A DNA stretch of 42,426 nucleotides from Hyphomicrobiales bacterium (GTDB taxonomy: Bacteria > Pseudomonadota > Alphaproteobacteria > Rhizobiales > Beijerinckiaceae): positions 1 through 42,426 of the forward strand of contig JAFBAS010000001.1 in NCBI GenBank assembly GCA_019247605.1, read 5' to 3'. Each line of letters opens with the position of its first letter. Position 1 is the first letter of the stretch. Made by a program: the position numbers and the translations under genes. Under the pieces are notes generated by a model. The model made no database searches and was not told the DNA's origin. It was given only the letters and a program-made list of their open reading frames with translations. This document shows, piece after piece, positions 7,938 to 16,245 of the stretch.

Positions 7938-8737
7938 ATGCGTCTCAGGGACAAGGTCGCCATCGTCCTCGGTGCCGGTCAATCGCCCGGTGAAGGCTTA
8001 GGTAATGGTCGCGCCACCGTTTTGCGTTTCGTTCAGGAGGGGGCCAGAGTGCTGGCCGTTGACAACAACCTTTCCTCCGCCGAGGAAACGGTCGCGATGG
8101 CACGACACTCAGCCGGAGAATGCGTTGCATTCCGAGCAGATGTTGCCATGGAATCGAGCCTCGCCGACATGGTTGAAGCCACACGACGACGTTGGGGTCG
8201 CGTTGACGTTCTCCACTATAATGTGGGCGTGAGCATTGCCGGCGGGGACGCGCCAATCGAGGAGATTACCGAGCCGCATTCGACCACATCGCTACGCTCA
8301 ATCTCCGCGGTGCCATAATGGCCTGCAGGCACGTCCTGCCGCTGATGCGTGCGCAGCGTTCAGGCGTGATCATCACGATCTCATCGACCGCCGCCTGGGA
8401 GCAGTATACGAATGTAGCCTACAAGGCGATGAAGGCCGGAATGATTGCCTTTACTCAGCAGGTTGCTATTCAGAATGCCGAATTCGGGATACGCGCCAAT
8501 GTCATCTTGCCCGGATTGATCGATACGCCGATGGCGGTCGATACCCGCGCCCGCGTAAGCGGGAAGAGCAGGGCTGAGATCGCGGCGTCGCGAGACGCGC
8601 AAGTGCCGCTGCGCCACAAAATGGGCACCGCCTGGGACGTAGCTAACGCTGCGCTTTTTCTCGCTTCTGACGAGGCGAATTTCATCACTGGCGTGGCACT
8701 CCCGGTCGATGGCGGGGCGCTTGTCCGTATCGGTTGA
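7938..8737 (+). pseudogene. Short-chain dehydrogenase/reductase gene split by a frameshift
   Basis: The first part (7938 to about 8273) encodes MRLRDKVAIVLGAGQSPGEG, a Rossmann glycine-rich NAD(P) site. The second part reads in another frame through to 8737 and encodes the catalytic half, with ISSTAAW and the YKAMK (YxxxK) motif, ending near ITGVALPVDGGALV. Dropping one base near 8271-8276 explains the break: adding it back would join EEIT to AAFDHIATLNLRGAIM and give a normal SDR of about 266 residues. A GAGG ribosome site precedes 7938. Either the gene is dead or the sequence has an error there. The substrate is unknown; the following binding-protein gene may belong to the same unit. Confidence 0.8.
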
Positions 8738-8882
8738 TCAGCATGCAGGCGCACGACGAACAGTAATCAAGGCTATATTTTCGGAAGCGCTTGGGCTCTG
8801 CTGATAGACGGCGAGGTATACGATCCCGAGTCTGTGAAGTAACCGGATCTGCCCAAACATATTTATAGTCGGGGAGAACGCC

Positions 8883-10133
8883 ATGAAACCAAAGTCAACT
8901 TTCCGGGTCGATCGACGGACTTTTCTCGCGAGCGGGGCGGCCATCGGCGCGCTTCAGGTGACCTCCCCGTTTATATTGTCTGCACGGGGCGAAACACCCG
9001 TGCGGATCGGCATGGTCGATCCGCTCACGGGAGTCTACGCGGCCATCGCACGAGGAGAGGTGGATGGCGCCCAATACGCGGTGGAGGAAATCAACAAGAA
9101 CGGTGGCATTCTCGGTCGGCCTATTGAGCTCCTAGTCGAGGATTCCGCCAACGACGTGGGCACCGGCGTCCAAAAAACGCGCAAGCTCATCGAGCGCGAC
9201 CGGGTGAGTTTTATTATCGGTGATGTCAATTCCGGGATTGCGCTCGCCATGACGCAAGTGACCACGGAGAACAAGGTTCTTCACATCGTTTCCGGCGGCC
9301 ACACCGATCCCATTACCGGGTCGAACTGCGCCTGGAATGTCTTTCGTGTCTGCAACACGACGATGATGGACGCCAACGCCATCGGCCTCACATTGATGGA
9401 GCGTCTTGGGAAGAAATGGTATTTCCTCACGCCTGACTACGCTTACGGACATTCGCTTCAGGCGGGATTTGAAAAAATTCTGAAGGCCCATGGCGGCAGC
9501 TTCGCCAGCGACCTCATCCCGTTGGGCACGGCCGATTATTCCTCCTACCTTATCAAGGCGAGGGCGTTCCAGCCCAACGTGCTGGTGAACATCATGGGCG
9601 GCAACGATCAGGTGTCGAGCCTCAAGCAATTCGTTCAGTTCGGGCTCGAGAAGCAGATGGCCGTGGGAGGCGCGCTCTTCGAGCTTGAAACTTTGCGCGC
9701 TGTCCCGGACGAAGCGCGCATCGGCTGGTGGACGATGGAGTGGTGGTGGGATCAACCCGATGTTCCACATGTGAAGGAATTTTCGAACGCCATCAAGCAA
9801 CGCACGGGAAAGCAGGCGACCGCCCGAAATTGGTTCGGATACGTGTCGGTGCAAACGGCTGCCCTCGTGGCAAACGAGGCGAAGACGCTGGACGCGGTGA
9901 GGCTGGCGCACGCTCTCTCCGATTTCAAGCTTCCGCCGGAGGTGGCGTTGCAACCTGGTGCTCCCAGCTACCGCGCAGGTGACCACGAACTCATGAGCTC
10001 AGTCTTCGTGGGCGAGGCCCATGCGCCTCAGGGCGACCCCGACAATATGTTTACGGTGCAAAGTTTGGTGCCCGGCGAGAAAGCCGCAGGCTCGGTCGAA
10101 GAGACGGGGTGCAAGGTGAACTGGCCGACCTGA
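8883..10133 (+). CDS. ABC transporter substrate-binding protein, LivK/Peripla_BP_6 type, Tat signal
   Basis: The 416-residue protein begins with a twin-arginine-type leader (RVDRRTFLASGAA), so it is probably exported folded by Tat. The mature part starts VRIGMVDPLTGVYAAIARGE and VEEINKNGGILGRPIELL, the standard opening of branched-chain amino-acid/amide-type binding proteins (Peripla_BP_6). It would bind a small amino acid, amide or aromatic ligand in the periplasm. GGGGAGAA lies before the ATG. No LivHMGF permease or ATPase gene is in this window, so the receptor is an orphan here. It follows the broken SDR gene by 145 bases. Confidence 0.88.
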   Translation: MKPKSTFRVDRRTFLASGAAIGALQVTSPFILSARGETPVRIGMVDPLTGVYAAIARGEVDGAQYAVEEINKNGGILGRPIELLVEDSANDVGTGVQKTRKLIERDRVSFIIGDVNSGIALAMTQVTTENKVLHIVSGGHTDPITGSNCAWNVFRVCNTTMMDANAIGLTLMERLGKKWYFLTPDYAYGHSLQAGFEKILKAHGGSFASDLIPLGTADYSSYLIKARAFQPNVLVNIMGGNDQVSSLKQFVQFGLEKQMAVGGALFELETLRAVPDEARIGWWTMEWWWDQPDVPHVKEFSNAIKQRTGKQATARNWFGYVSVQTAALVANEAKTLDAVRLAHALSDFKLPPEVALQPGAPSYRAGDHELMSSVFVGEAHAPQGDPDNMFTVQSLVPGEKAAGSVEETGCKVNWPT

Positions 10134-10140
10134 ATGACAA

Positions 10141-10430
10141 TCAGACGATGCCCTGATCAAATCTGACACGTTTGCACCGGCGCGCCTCGAGCTCATCGAG
10201 CCGCGCCGCTGCGGCCTCCGCATTCTCGGCGCGATAAATCGGCTTGACCGAGGGCATAATCGCTTTGCGATCCTTCCCCGACACGAAGGCCACGATGTTA
10301 CGGATCAGACGAACGATGCAGGGTTGCACGACGGCCTGCGGAAAACGCTCGTATCCCCTCGGCGAAAGCCTTTGAGCCCATCGCGACATCGATCAGAACT
10401 GTCCTGAACGCCTCCCCGAAAAAGCTCACT
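10141..10430 (-). mobile_element. Fragment of an IS256-family (mutator) transposase
   Basis: Minus-strand frames encode pieces of the DDE core of an IS256-type transposase. One frame has GSKAFAEGIRAF, matching the usual GLKGFPEAI segment. Another has PQAVVQPCIVRLIRN then FVSGKDRKAIMPSVKPIYRA, matching the highly conserved CIVHLIRNS...SWKDRK region. The two pieces lie in different frames and both ends of the gene are missing. No terminal inverted repeats are visible. It is a dead relic between two binding-protein genes. Confidence 0.75.
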
Positions 10431-10531
10431 GGACGGCCCTCACTAGTGACAATTTTTGATTGATGTCTTTCTGACGAGAGCAGATGATACATGAGGGGAG
10501 CCACCAACGCCGTAAATGCTGGGAGGGGAAG

Positions 10532-11764
10532 ATGCGATTTCCGGCAAAGCAACTGCGTTTAGTCGCGCTGGCAGGTTTTGGGATCTTCGCGTTCGTGAGC
10601 AGCGATCCGGCGAGCGCCCAGAAGAAATATGATGGAGGCGCTAGCGACACCGAAATCAAGATTGGGAATATTATGCCCTACAGCGGGCCGGCCTCGGCCT
10701 ATGGTAATATTGGCAAGACGGAAGCCGCCTATTTCAATAAGATCAATGCTGAGGGTGGCATCAACGGCCGCAAGATAAACTTCATCTCGTATGACGACGC
10801 TTACAGTCCGCCAAAGACGGTGGAACAAGCACGCAAGCTCGTTGAAAACGACGGTGTTCTGCTGATCTTCCAATCCCTCGGCACCGCCTCGAACACAGCA
10901 ATTCAAAGGTATATGAACTCGAAGAAAGTGCCGCAATTGTTTGTGGCAACCGGGGCGACCAAATGGGGCGACCCGAAGAACTTCCCGTGGACTATGGGCT
11001 GGCAGCCAGTTTACCAGTCGGAGAGCCGGATCTATGCGAAATACATCCGAGACAATTACCCGGACAGCAAGATCGGCGTGCTTTATCAAAACGACGATTA
11101 TGGCAAGGATTATTTGAAGGGCCTAAAGGACGGCCTTGGTGACAAGGCTGCGATGATTGTCGCGGAAGCCCCGTATGAGGTGACAGACCCGACCGTCGAC
11201 TCGCAGACAGTCAAGCTGAAAGCCTCCGGCGCTGACATTTTATTTAACGTCGCGACGCCCAAGTTCGCAGCCCAGGCGATCAAGAAGGTTGCCGAACTTG
11301 CGTGGAGCCCCATTCATATCGTCAACTTTGTTTCGAGTTCTATTGGCGGCGTTCTTAAGCCGGCGGGTCTCGACAATTCGAGAGGGATTTTGAGCACCCT
11401 GTATTTCAAGGATGTGAACGATCCATACTGGAAAGACGATGCGGGGTTCAAGGCGTGGTCCGCCTTTATGGACAAATACTATCCGGAGGGCGACCGCAGT
11501 GACGGCAATACCGTTTACGGCTACCTGGCCGCTCAGACACTGGTGCAGGTTCTCAAGCAATCTGGCGATGATCTAACGCGCGAAAACGTGATGAAGCAGG
11601 CTGCGAACCTGAAGGATCTGAAGCTGGACATGCTGTTACCCGGCATCTCTATCAACACTAGCCCCACCGACTTCTACCCCATTAAACAAATGCAGATGAT
11701 CAAGTTCGATGGCGAGCACTGGGAGCCAATCGGGCCCGTCATGAGCGGCGACATCAGCGGCTGA
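10532..11764 (+). CDS. ABC transporter substrate-binding protein, LivK/Peripla_BP_6 type, Sec signal
   Basis: The 410-residue protein has a cleavable Sec signal (MRFPAKQLRLVALAGFGIFA, cleavage probably after PASA). The mature part has ASDTEIKIGNIMPYSGPASA and FNKINAEGGINGRKINFISY, typical of Peripla_BP_6 receptors. Sequences such as SLGTASNTAIQRYMNSKKVP are frequent in receptors near aromatic or amide catabolic genes. The start at 10532 has GGGAGGGGAA just before it. There are no permease or ATPase genes beside it. It is distinct from the upstream receptor (Tat type), so this is not a recent duplication. Confidence 0.9.
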   Translation: MRFPAKQLRLVALAGFGIFAFVSSDPASAQKKYDGGASDTEIKIGNIMPYSGPASAYGNIGKTEAAYFNKINAEGGINGRKINFISYDDAYSPPKTVEQARKLVENDGVLLIFQSLGTASNTAIQRYMNSKKVPQLFVATGATKWGDPKNFPWTMGWQPVYQSESRIYAKYIRDNYPDSKIGVLYQNDDYGKDYLKGLKDGLGDKAAMIVAEAPYEVTDPTVDSQTVKLKASGADILFNVATPKFAAQAIKKVAELAWSPIHIVNFVSSSIGGVLKPAGLDNSRGILSTLYFKDVNDPYWKDDAGFKAWSAFMDKYYPEGDRSDGNTVYGYLAAQTLVQVLKQSGDDLTRENVMKQAANLKDLKLDMLLPGISINTSPTDFYPIKQMQMIKFDGEHWEPIGPVMSGDISG

Positions 11765-12321
11765 TCTCGAGCGAGTTTTGATAGGGATGCTAAAGCTGAA
11801 GCGGTCATGCAAAGGAGGCCGCATCGCCTAAGAGTCGCGAAATTGGCGAATGTCCCTGCCCCAGGGGCGATTGCACCTAAGCTGAGAGCGCAGCTTTGCG
11901 CAGGACCTCTCGAAAACTGGACGCGCGTGCCTGCGTCTCTGTGCACAAGGTTGGCGACACCGTGCGCCTCCGTGGGCGGTAGCCGACGGTCGATTTTTAC
12001 GGGCCTGTGAGGCCGATCGATTCATCCCCGAGAAGCCGACGTGTGGCAGATCCTGGATCACGCTCGAAGTATGGCCCCCTCGGCATCCAGTCTTCACATC
12101 GCCGCGGGTCGTTTGGGGCAGCCGCAGGAGGGGCGTTTCGGACCGTAGGCGGGAGGAAGCCGCCGCACGCAGCTCCTAACGCGCGCATTCAACGTGTTCG
12201 AGAGCAGACGGCTGCGGAGGCGCGTGGGATGTCGCACCCAGTGCTCGAGATCGTTCTCGACCACGCCGGCAAACCGCCAGTAAGGCGTAAGCAAGTGAAA
12301 CTGTCGATAGCTCTGGTCGCG
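11765..12321. other. Stretch without recognisable genes
   Basis: About 560 bases between the second binding-protein gene and the original end of the anion permease. Several short open frames exist on both strands, none with a domain I recognise or a good ribosome site. Given the relics on either side, this may be highly decayed DNA. Confidence 0.45.
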
Positions 12322-12387
12322 TCAGAGCCACAAAATCCCGAAGACAATGCTCAACACAGTGAGAGGTGCTCCGACCTTGAAGTAGGT

Positions 12388-13524
12388 CTAAAATCCGATT
12401 TCAAAGCCGCGCGAGCGGGCCCGCTGCGCCACGATGAGATTGGCCACCGAACCGATGAGAGTGAAGTTGCCGGCGAGCGTCGCGGCCATGGCGACCACAA
12501 GCCAGGCGCGCGTCGGATCGGCGAGAGAGGTGACGAAAGGCTTCATCACGAGTACGGCCGGCACGTTGCTCACCAGGTTCGATAGGGCCGCCGTCAGCAC
12601 TGAAAGGATGGAGATGTTTGCAAGATCGAGACGACCGACCGCCGCGAAGGCATTTCGATCGAGCAAGGATTTCTCCGCCCCGGCCACGACGATGAAGAGG
12701 CCGATGAACATGACGAGTAGCGGCCAATCGATGTCGCGATACACTCTTTCCGGTTTCACGCGACGTGTGAACAGAAGGAGCGCCCCGCCGAGAATGGCCA
12801 CTTTTGCGACTGCTTCGCCTGCGAAGAACAAAGCCACCATGGCGACCGTCACGGCAACTGACTTCATCGCAAGTCCTCGATGATAGTGAAGAGGGCGCTG
12901 TCGCGGAGCCGGAGACAGCGTCGCGCGCTTGAAGAACTCGCTGGGGTGCGTGAGAGCAATCAGAACAGTGGCGAGAAGAAGCGCGACGACAGCAACCGGG
13001 AACAGGTTCGCAGCGAATGTACCGTATGGGATATGCGCGATGCTACCGATGATCATGTTCTGCGGATTGCCGGTGATCGTGGCGACGCTTCCGGCGTTGG
13101 AAGCTATGGGAACGGCGAGAAGATAGGGCATGGGATCGCGACCGAGCCGCTTCGCGATATCGAGCACCGGGAGCGTCATGACGAGGCAAATTGCGTCGTT
13201 CACCAGAAAGGCGGACAAAGTCCCTGAGACGAGTATCACACCGACGAGGAGCGCGAGGGGGTGACGCGCGCGAGCGATGACCCACTCGTTCATCACCTCG
13301 AAGAAACGCGAGAGATGTAGATTGGCCACCACGATCATCATGCCGAGGAGAAGCACGATCGTCTCAAGATCAATCGACTGAAAGGCTTCCTCGAGCGATA
13401 GTTCGCCAGACCAGATCATCAGGCTGGCGCCGAGAAGGGCGGCCCCGGCCCGATCAAGCCGATATCCCGGCAGCTTGCCGATCGCCATCACGAGATAAGT
13501 CGCCGCGAAAATTGCGAGAGCCAT
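12388..13524 (-). CDS. ArsB/NhaD-type anion permease, C-terminus cut by an in-frame TAG
   Basis: This is an ion-transporter-superfamily membrane protein of 378 residues with about ten hydrophobic segments. It starts MALAIFAATYLVMAIGKLPG and has TGNPQNMIIGS and LVSNVPAVLVM, the paired motifs of the ArsB/YbiR-type (CitMHS-like) family. The frame stops at TAG (12388-12390), but the same frame continues TYFKVGAPLTVLSIVFGILWL to a TGA at 12322, and that tail is the usual family C-terminus. A single TGG-to-TAG change (Trp) therefore removes about 21 residues, including a likely last helix. The protein may still fold or may be lost. The ion carried is unknown. Confidence 0.85.
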   Translation of the reverse strand: MALAIFAATYLVMAIGKLPGYRLDRAGAALLGASLMIWSGELSLEEAFQSIDLETIVLLLGMMIVVANLHLSRFFEVMNEWVIARARHPLALLVGVILVSGTLSAFLVNDAICLVMTLPVLDIAKRLGRDPMPYLLAVPIASNAGSVATITGNPQNMIIGSIAHIPYGTFAANLFPVAVVALLLATVLIALTHPSEFFKRATLSPAPRQRPLHYHRGLAMKSVAVTVAMVALFFAGEAVAKVAILGGALLLFTRRVKPERVYRDIDWPLLVMFIGLFIVVAGAEKSLLDRNAFAAVGRLDLANISILSVLTAALSNLVSNVPAVLVMKPFVTSLADPTRAWLVVAMAATLAGNFTLIGSVANLIVAQRARSRGFEIGF

Positions 13525-13701
13525 CGGTCACTCTGAACTACCGCTCTCACCTTTCCTTGGGGCGGGTGAAACAGCGGTTGCGAACTTGTGAGCAAGCCGG
13601 ATTGTTCCCATGCGAACCGGAACAAGCTCAGGTCCTTTCGGTTAAAGCAGTCTGTCTCGAGCGGGAAGTTGGCGCAAAGGCTGTTGGCAAGAGGGTTCCC
13701 C

Positions 13702-14997
13702 GTGGCCACGCAAATCAGCGAGGTATCGCCAGGGACGGTCATTCCGAAACGAACAACTACGCCGAGCCGTGGCGGGAAACGTGAAGCGACGCAAGCCGGT
13801 TTTGCGCTTGATGCCGCGAACTTCTTCCTCGCCGATGTCCGCGACGCGCTTGGACCCTATCTCGCAGTCTACTTGCTGACTGAACGAAACTGGGATGCTG
13901 CCAGCATTGGTGTCGTCATGTCGATCGCCACCGTCGCGGGGATACTCGCACAAACGCCTGCTGGAGCGGTGATCGACGCGACCAAGGCTAAGCGCGCGGT
14001 TATGGTTGTTGCCGCTGTGCTGGTGACCGCAGCGTCTTTGACCATTCCGTGGTTCTCTGCATTCTGGCCTGTCGCGATTTCGCAAGCGACAGCTCATGCT
14101 GCCGGTGTGGTGTTCGGTCCCGCGCTCGCCGCTATCACGCTCGGCATTGTCGGGAATAAGGTTTTCACCAGGCGGGTTGGCCGCAATGAGAGCTTTAATC
14201 ACGCCGGCAACGCATTCGCTGCCGCCGCTGCGGGGGCGCTCGCCTATGCTTGGGGACCTAAGGTCGTCTTCTATTTGCTGGCTTCGATGGCTGTCGCAAG
14301 TATCGTCAGCGTGCTCGCAATCCCGGAACGCACCATTGACCACGATCTGGCTCGGGGGCTTCACGATGCACCGCCAACGCAAGGAGCGGATCGTCCTTCC
14401 GGTGTAAGCGTGCTTCTGACCTGCCGACCTTTGCTGATTTTCGCCGGTTGCGCGATCATGTTCCACTTTGCCAATGCGGCGATGCTGCCGCTTGTCGGCC
14501 AAAAGCTGGCGCTTCAAGACAAGAACCTGGGCACAAGTCTGATGTCCGCGTGCATCGTTGCGGCGCAAATCGTGATGGTGCCGATGGCGATGCTCGTTGG
14601 CGCCAAGGCTGATCTGTGGGGTCGTAAGCCACTATTCCTGATCGCGCTTGCGGTTTTGACGGTTCGCGGTTGCCTCTATCCGTTCTCGGACAATCCCTAC
14701 TGGTTGGTTGGCGTGCAGTTGTTGGACGGTGTCGGCGCCGGCATCTATGGTGCGGTCTTTCCGGTGATTGTCGCGGATTTAATGCGAGGCACGGGACGCT
14801 TTAACGTAGCGCAAGGAGCTGTCATCACCGCGCAAGGGATCGGTGCAGCGTTGTCCACCACGCTCGCCGGGATCGTCGTTGTTCACGAGGGATACAGCGT
14901 GGCGTTTCTCACGCTCGCCGGGGTCGCCGTTGCAGGGCTCGCACTCTACTATTTTGCCATGCCAGAAACTGGCGAAGCGCAGAGTCGCTTGAGCTAG
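13702..14997 (+). CDS. Major facilitator superfamily transporter
   Basis: The product of 431 residues has about twelve hydrophobic segments and MFS features: DALGPYLAVYLLTERNW at the first loop, MSIATVAGILAQTPAGAVID in the second helix, and KADLWGRKPLFLIALAV after helix 8. I chose GTG at 13702, which has AAGAGGG 7 bases upstream; an ATG at 13588 would add 38 polar residues unlike the family. It is divergent from the anion permease, with about 175 bases between them. Its substrate cannot be told from sequence; drug or metabolite export is possible. Confidence 0.87.
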   Translation: MATQISEVSPGTVIPKRTTTPSRGGKREATQAGFALDAANFFLADVRDALGPYLAVYLLTERNWDAASIGVVMSIATVAGILAQTPAGAVIDATKAKRAVMVVAAVLVTAASLTIPWFSAFWPVAISQATAHAAGVVFGPALAAITLGIVGNKVFTRRVGRNESFNHAGNAFAAAAAGALAYAWGPKVVFYLLASMAVASIVSVLAIPERTIDHDLARGLHDAPPTQGADRPSGVSVLLTCRPLLIFAGCAIMFHFANAAMLPLVGQKLALQDKNLGTSLMSACIVAAQIVMVPMAMLVGAKADLWGRKPLFLIALAVLTVRGCLYPFSDNPYWLVGVQLLDGVGAGIYGAVFPVIVADLMRGTGRFNVAQGAVITAQGIGAALSTTLAGIVVVHEGYSVAFLTLAGVAVAGLALYYFAMPETGEAQSRLS

Positions 14998-15017
14998 ATA
15001 GAATTCGGGAGCACTGG

Positions 15018-15044
15018 GGAGGTAAAGTCCTTCTCTTTGCCTCC
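15018..15044 (+). terminator. Hairpin after MFS gene
   Basis: GGAGGTAAAG and CTTTGCCTCC form a 10-bp stem (one G-T pair) around a 7-base loop, 20 bases after the MFS stop. No T-run follows, so it would be a weak or Rho-assisted terminator. Confidence 0.35.
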
Positions 15045-15059
15045 GCCAGCGGCCTAGAT

Positions 15060-15333
15060 CATCAGGCGCAGGTCAGCGCAACGACCCTGGCGACCATGGA
15101 GCTTGAACAGGCTGCTTGCCGGGCTTGCGGCTTGCCTCGTGCAAGAGCCGTTCGACACCACCCTCGGCGTAATGTCGCTGCCAGCGCTAGACGGCCGGCC
15201 GGCTGACTTAAAGCCGGTCGGCGAAGTGGAGAACAATGCGGGCGCGCTGCACATGCCTGAGTGGCCAGCTTCGATCGGCGATGATCCCGGCCAGGCGCGC
15301 GCGGTCATCGGTGGAAACAATCACACGGACGGT
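15060..15333 (-). mobile_element. Relic of an IS630-family transposase N-terminus
   Basis: The minus strand encodes VIVSTDDRARLAGIIADR and LRHVQRARIVLHFADRL, then RWQRHYAEGGVERLLHEASR and KPGK. These match the helix-turn-helix start of IS630-type transposases. The frame is broken by TAA at 15208-15210 and TAG at 15187-15189 (where the family has Trp in VWRWQ), some residues are missing between the two helices, and a later shift gives MVARVVALTCA. The catalytic DDE domain is absent. It is a dead fragment. Confidence 0.75.
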
Positions 15334-15541
15334 CTAGGCCATGCCCTGGGGTCACAGCGCCCGACATGTGAATTTTTTGTCTAAGCCAGTGCACTAGCCT
15401 GATGGGGAATGTCGAACGAGTAATCTGTTGTGCCGGCTACTGCTTTCGGGCACCGAAATTTAAGCCTATGGTCGGTGATACACAAAAGACGGCGGCCGTT
15501 TGTTGTAGTCGGTCACCGCATGAGCATTACGGAGGTTCAAC

Positions 15542-15832
15542 ATGCATATCGTCGTTAGGGCATATACCGGAAAAGGCGCAAACGAACTCGGTGATGTGCT
15601 TGAGAAGCACAAGGCAGACGTGGAGAAACTGTTGCGGGGTGTCAAAGGTTTCGTTGGCTATACGCTCGCCCGCACTCGCGAGGGTACGGTTTCCGTTACC
15701 GTATGCCAGGACAAGGCCGGCGCCGATGAAAGCCTGACGGTCGCCAGAGAGTGGATCGCGAAGAACGCCGCGAGTACTGGCGTCGGAGCACCGTATGTTT
15801 CGGAAGGTCCCGTTATCCTTCACTTGAAATAG
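15542..15832 (+). CDS. Small ABM-like (dimeric alpha/beta barrel) conserved protein
   Basis: The 96-residue protein has alternating strand and helix segments: MHIVVRAYTGKGANELGDVL, then KGFVGYTLARTREGTVSVTV and ESLTVAREWIAK. This is the pattern of small antibiotic-biosynthesis-monooxygenase-like or stress-responsive ferredoxin-fold proteins that form dimers. A strong GGAGG ribosome site lies 7 bases before the ATG. Function is unknown; relatives are frequent in rhizobia. It stands alone between two mobile-element relics yet is intact, so it may still be selected. Confidence 0.75.
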   Translation: MHIVVRAYTGKGANELGDVLEKHKADVEKLLRGVKGFVGYTLARTREGTVSVTVCQDKAGADESLTVAREWIAKNAASTGVGAPYVSEGPVILHLK

Positions 15833-15875
15833 CGGTTCGGCTCGGACGACTTTCGTCGTCAATTGGCCTTCATGA

Positions 15876-15980
15876 TCAGGCCGCCTCCCGCAGGCGCTGC
15901 GCGATGCATTGCACCGCGCCGGTGCCGACCTTGTGTTGTCCGGCGACCTTCATCTTCGTTAGAATCTCTGCTAAGTCTTT
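15876..15980 (-). pseudogene. Possible C-terminal tail of a site-specific recombinase
   Basis: Directly after the tRNA-Lys 3' end the minus strand reads LKDLAEILTKMKVAGQHKV and GTGAVQCIAQRLREAA, then stop. The G(V)GTGxVQxI pattern is that of the small helix-turn-helix tail of resolvase/invertase-type recombinases. No catalytic domain is present. It may be what remains of an element once inserted beside the tRNA. A chance match is possible given the short length. Confidence 0.4.
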
Positions 15981-15987
15981 GAGTTGT

Positions 15988-16063
15988 TGGTGAGCGCGCC
16001 GGGGCTCGAACCCGGGACCTACTGATTAAAAGTCAGTTGCTCTACCGGCTGAGCTACGCGCTC
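15988..16063 (-). tRNA. tRNA-Lys (UUU anticodon)
   Basis: The minus strand folds as a complete cloverleaf: acceptor GAGCGCG/CGCGCTC, D-arm GCTC...GAGC, anticodon stem ACTGA/TCAGT with loop CTTTTAA (anticodon TTT), and T-arm CCGGG-TTCGAGC-CCCGG. Discriminator A is followed by CCA in the genome (15988-15990). Lys tRNA 3' ends are common attachment sites for islands, and mobile relics lie immediately downstream. Confidence 0.97.
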
Positions 16064-16211
16064 CGGCGGCGTGGTGGTAAGCCTCGCCTCACGCGCGGTC
16101 AATAGCGCGGCGCCCGGCGTCGGGAGCGTTCTCCTGCCGACCACCTCTCGGGAAATTGAGGCAAAACGTTCCGCCTTTCTCTATCGCAGGGCTTGTTGCC
16201 GACTTCCTCAC

Positions 16212-16237
16212 CCGATATTTCAAATATCAAATATCGG
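16212..16237. promoter_or_regulatory. Inverted-repeat operator upstream of the catabolic operon
   Basis: CCGATATTT (16212-16220) and AAATATCGG (16229-16237) are perfect inverted arms with an 8-base spacer. The spacer itself carries another AAATATC, so GATATTT-c-AAATATC is also a perfect overlapping palindrome. The element sits 8 bases before the SDR start, between a likely promoter and the ATG. The MarR-type gene two places into the operon is the obvious candidate to bind it. Confidence 0.65.
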
Positions 16238-16245
16238 AGCGGGCG

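Noticed and set aside
9132-9986. Minus-strand frame of about 284 codons opposite the first LivK-type gene
   Set aside because: Antisense shadow; no motifs, and the plus strand has a signal peptide and family signatures.
11765-12321. Further transposase remnants after the second binding-protein gene
   Set aside because: I read all frames and found only vague similarity; nothing strong enough to name.
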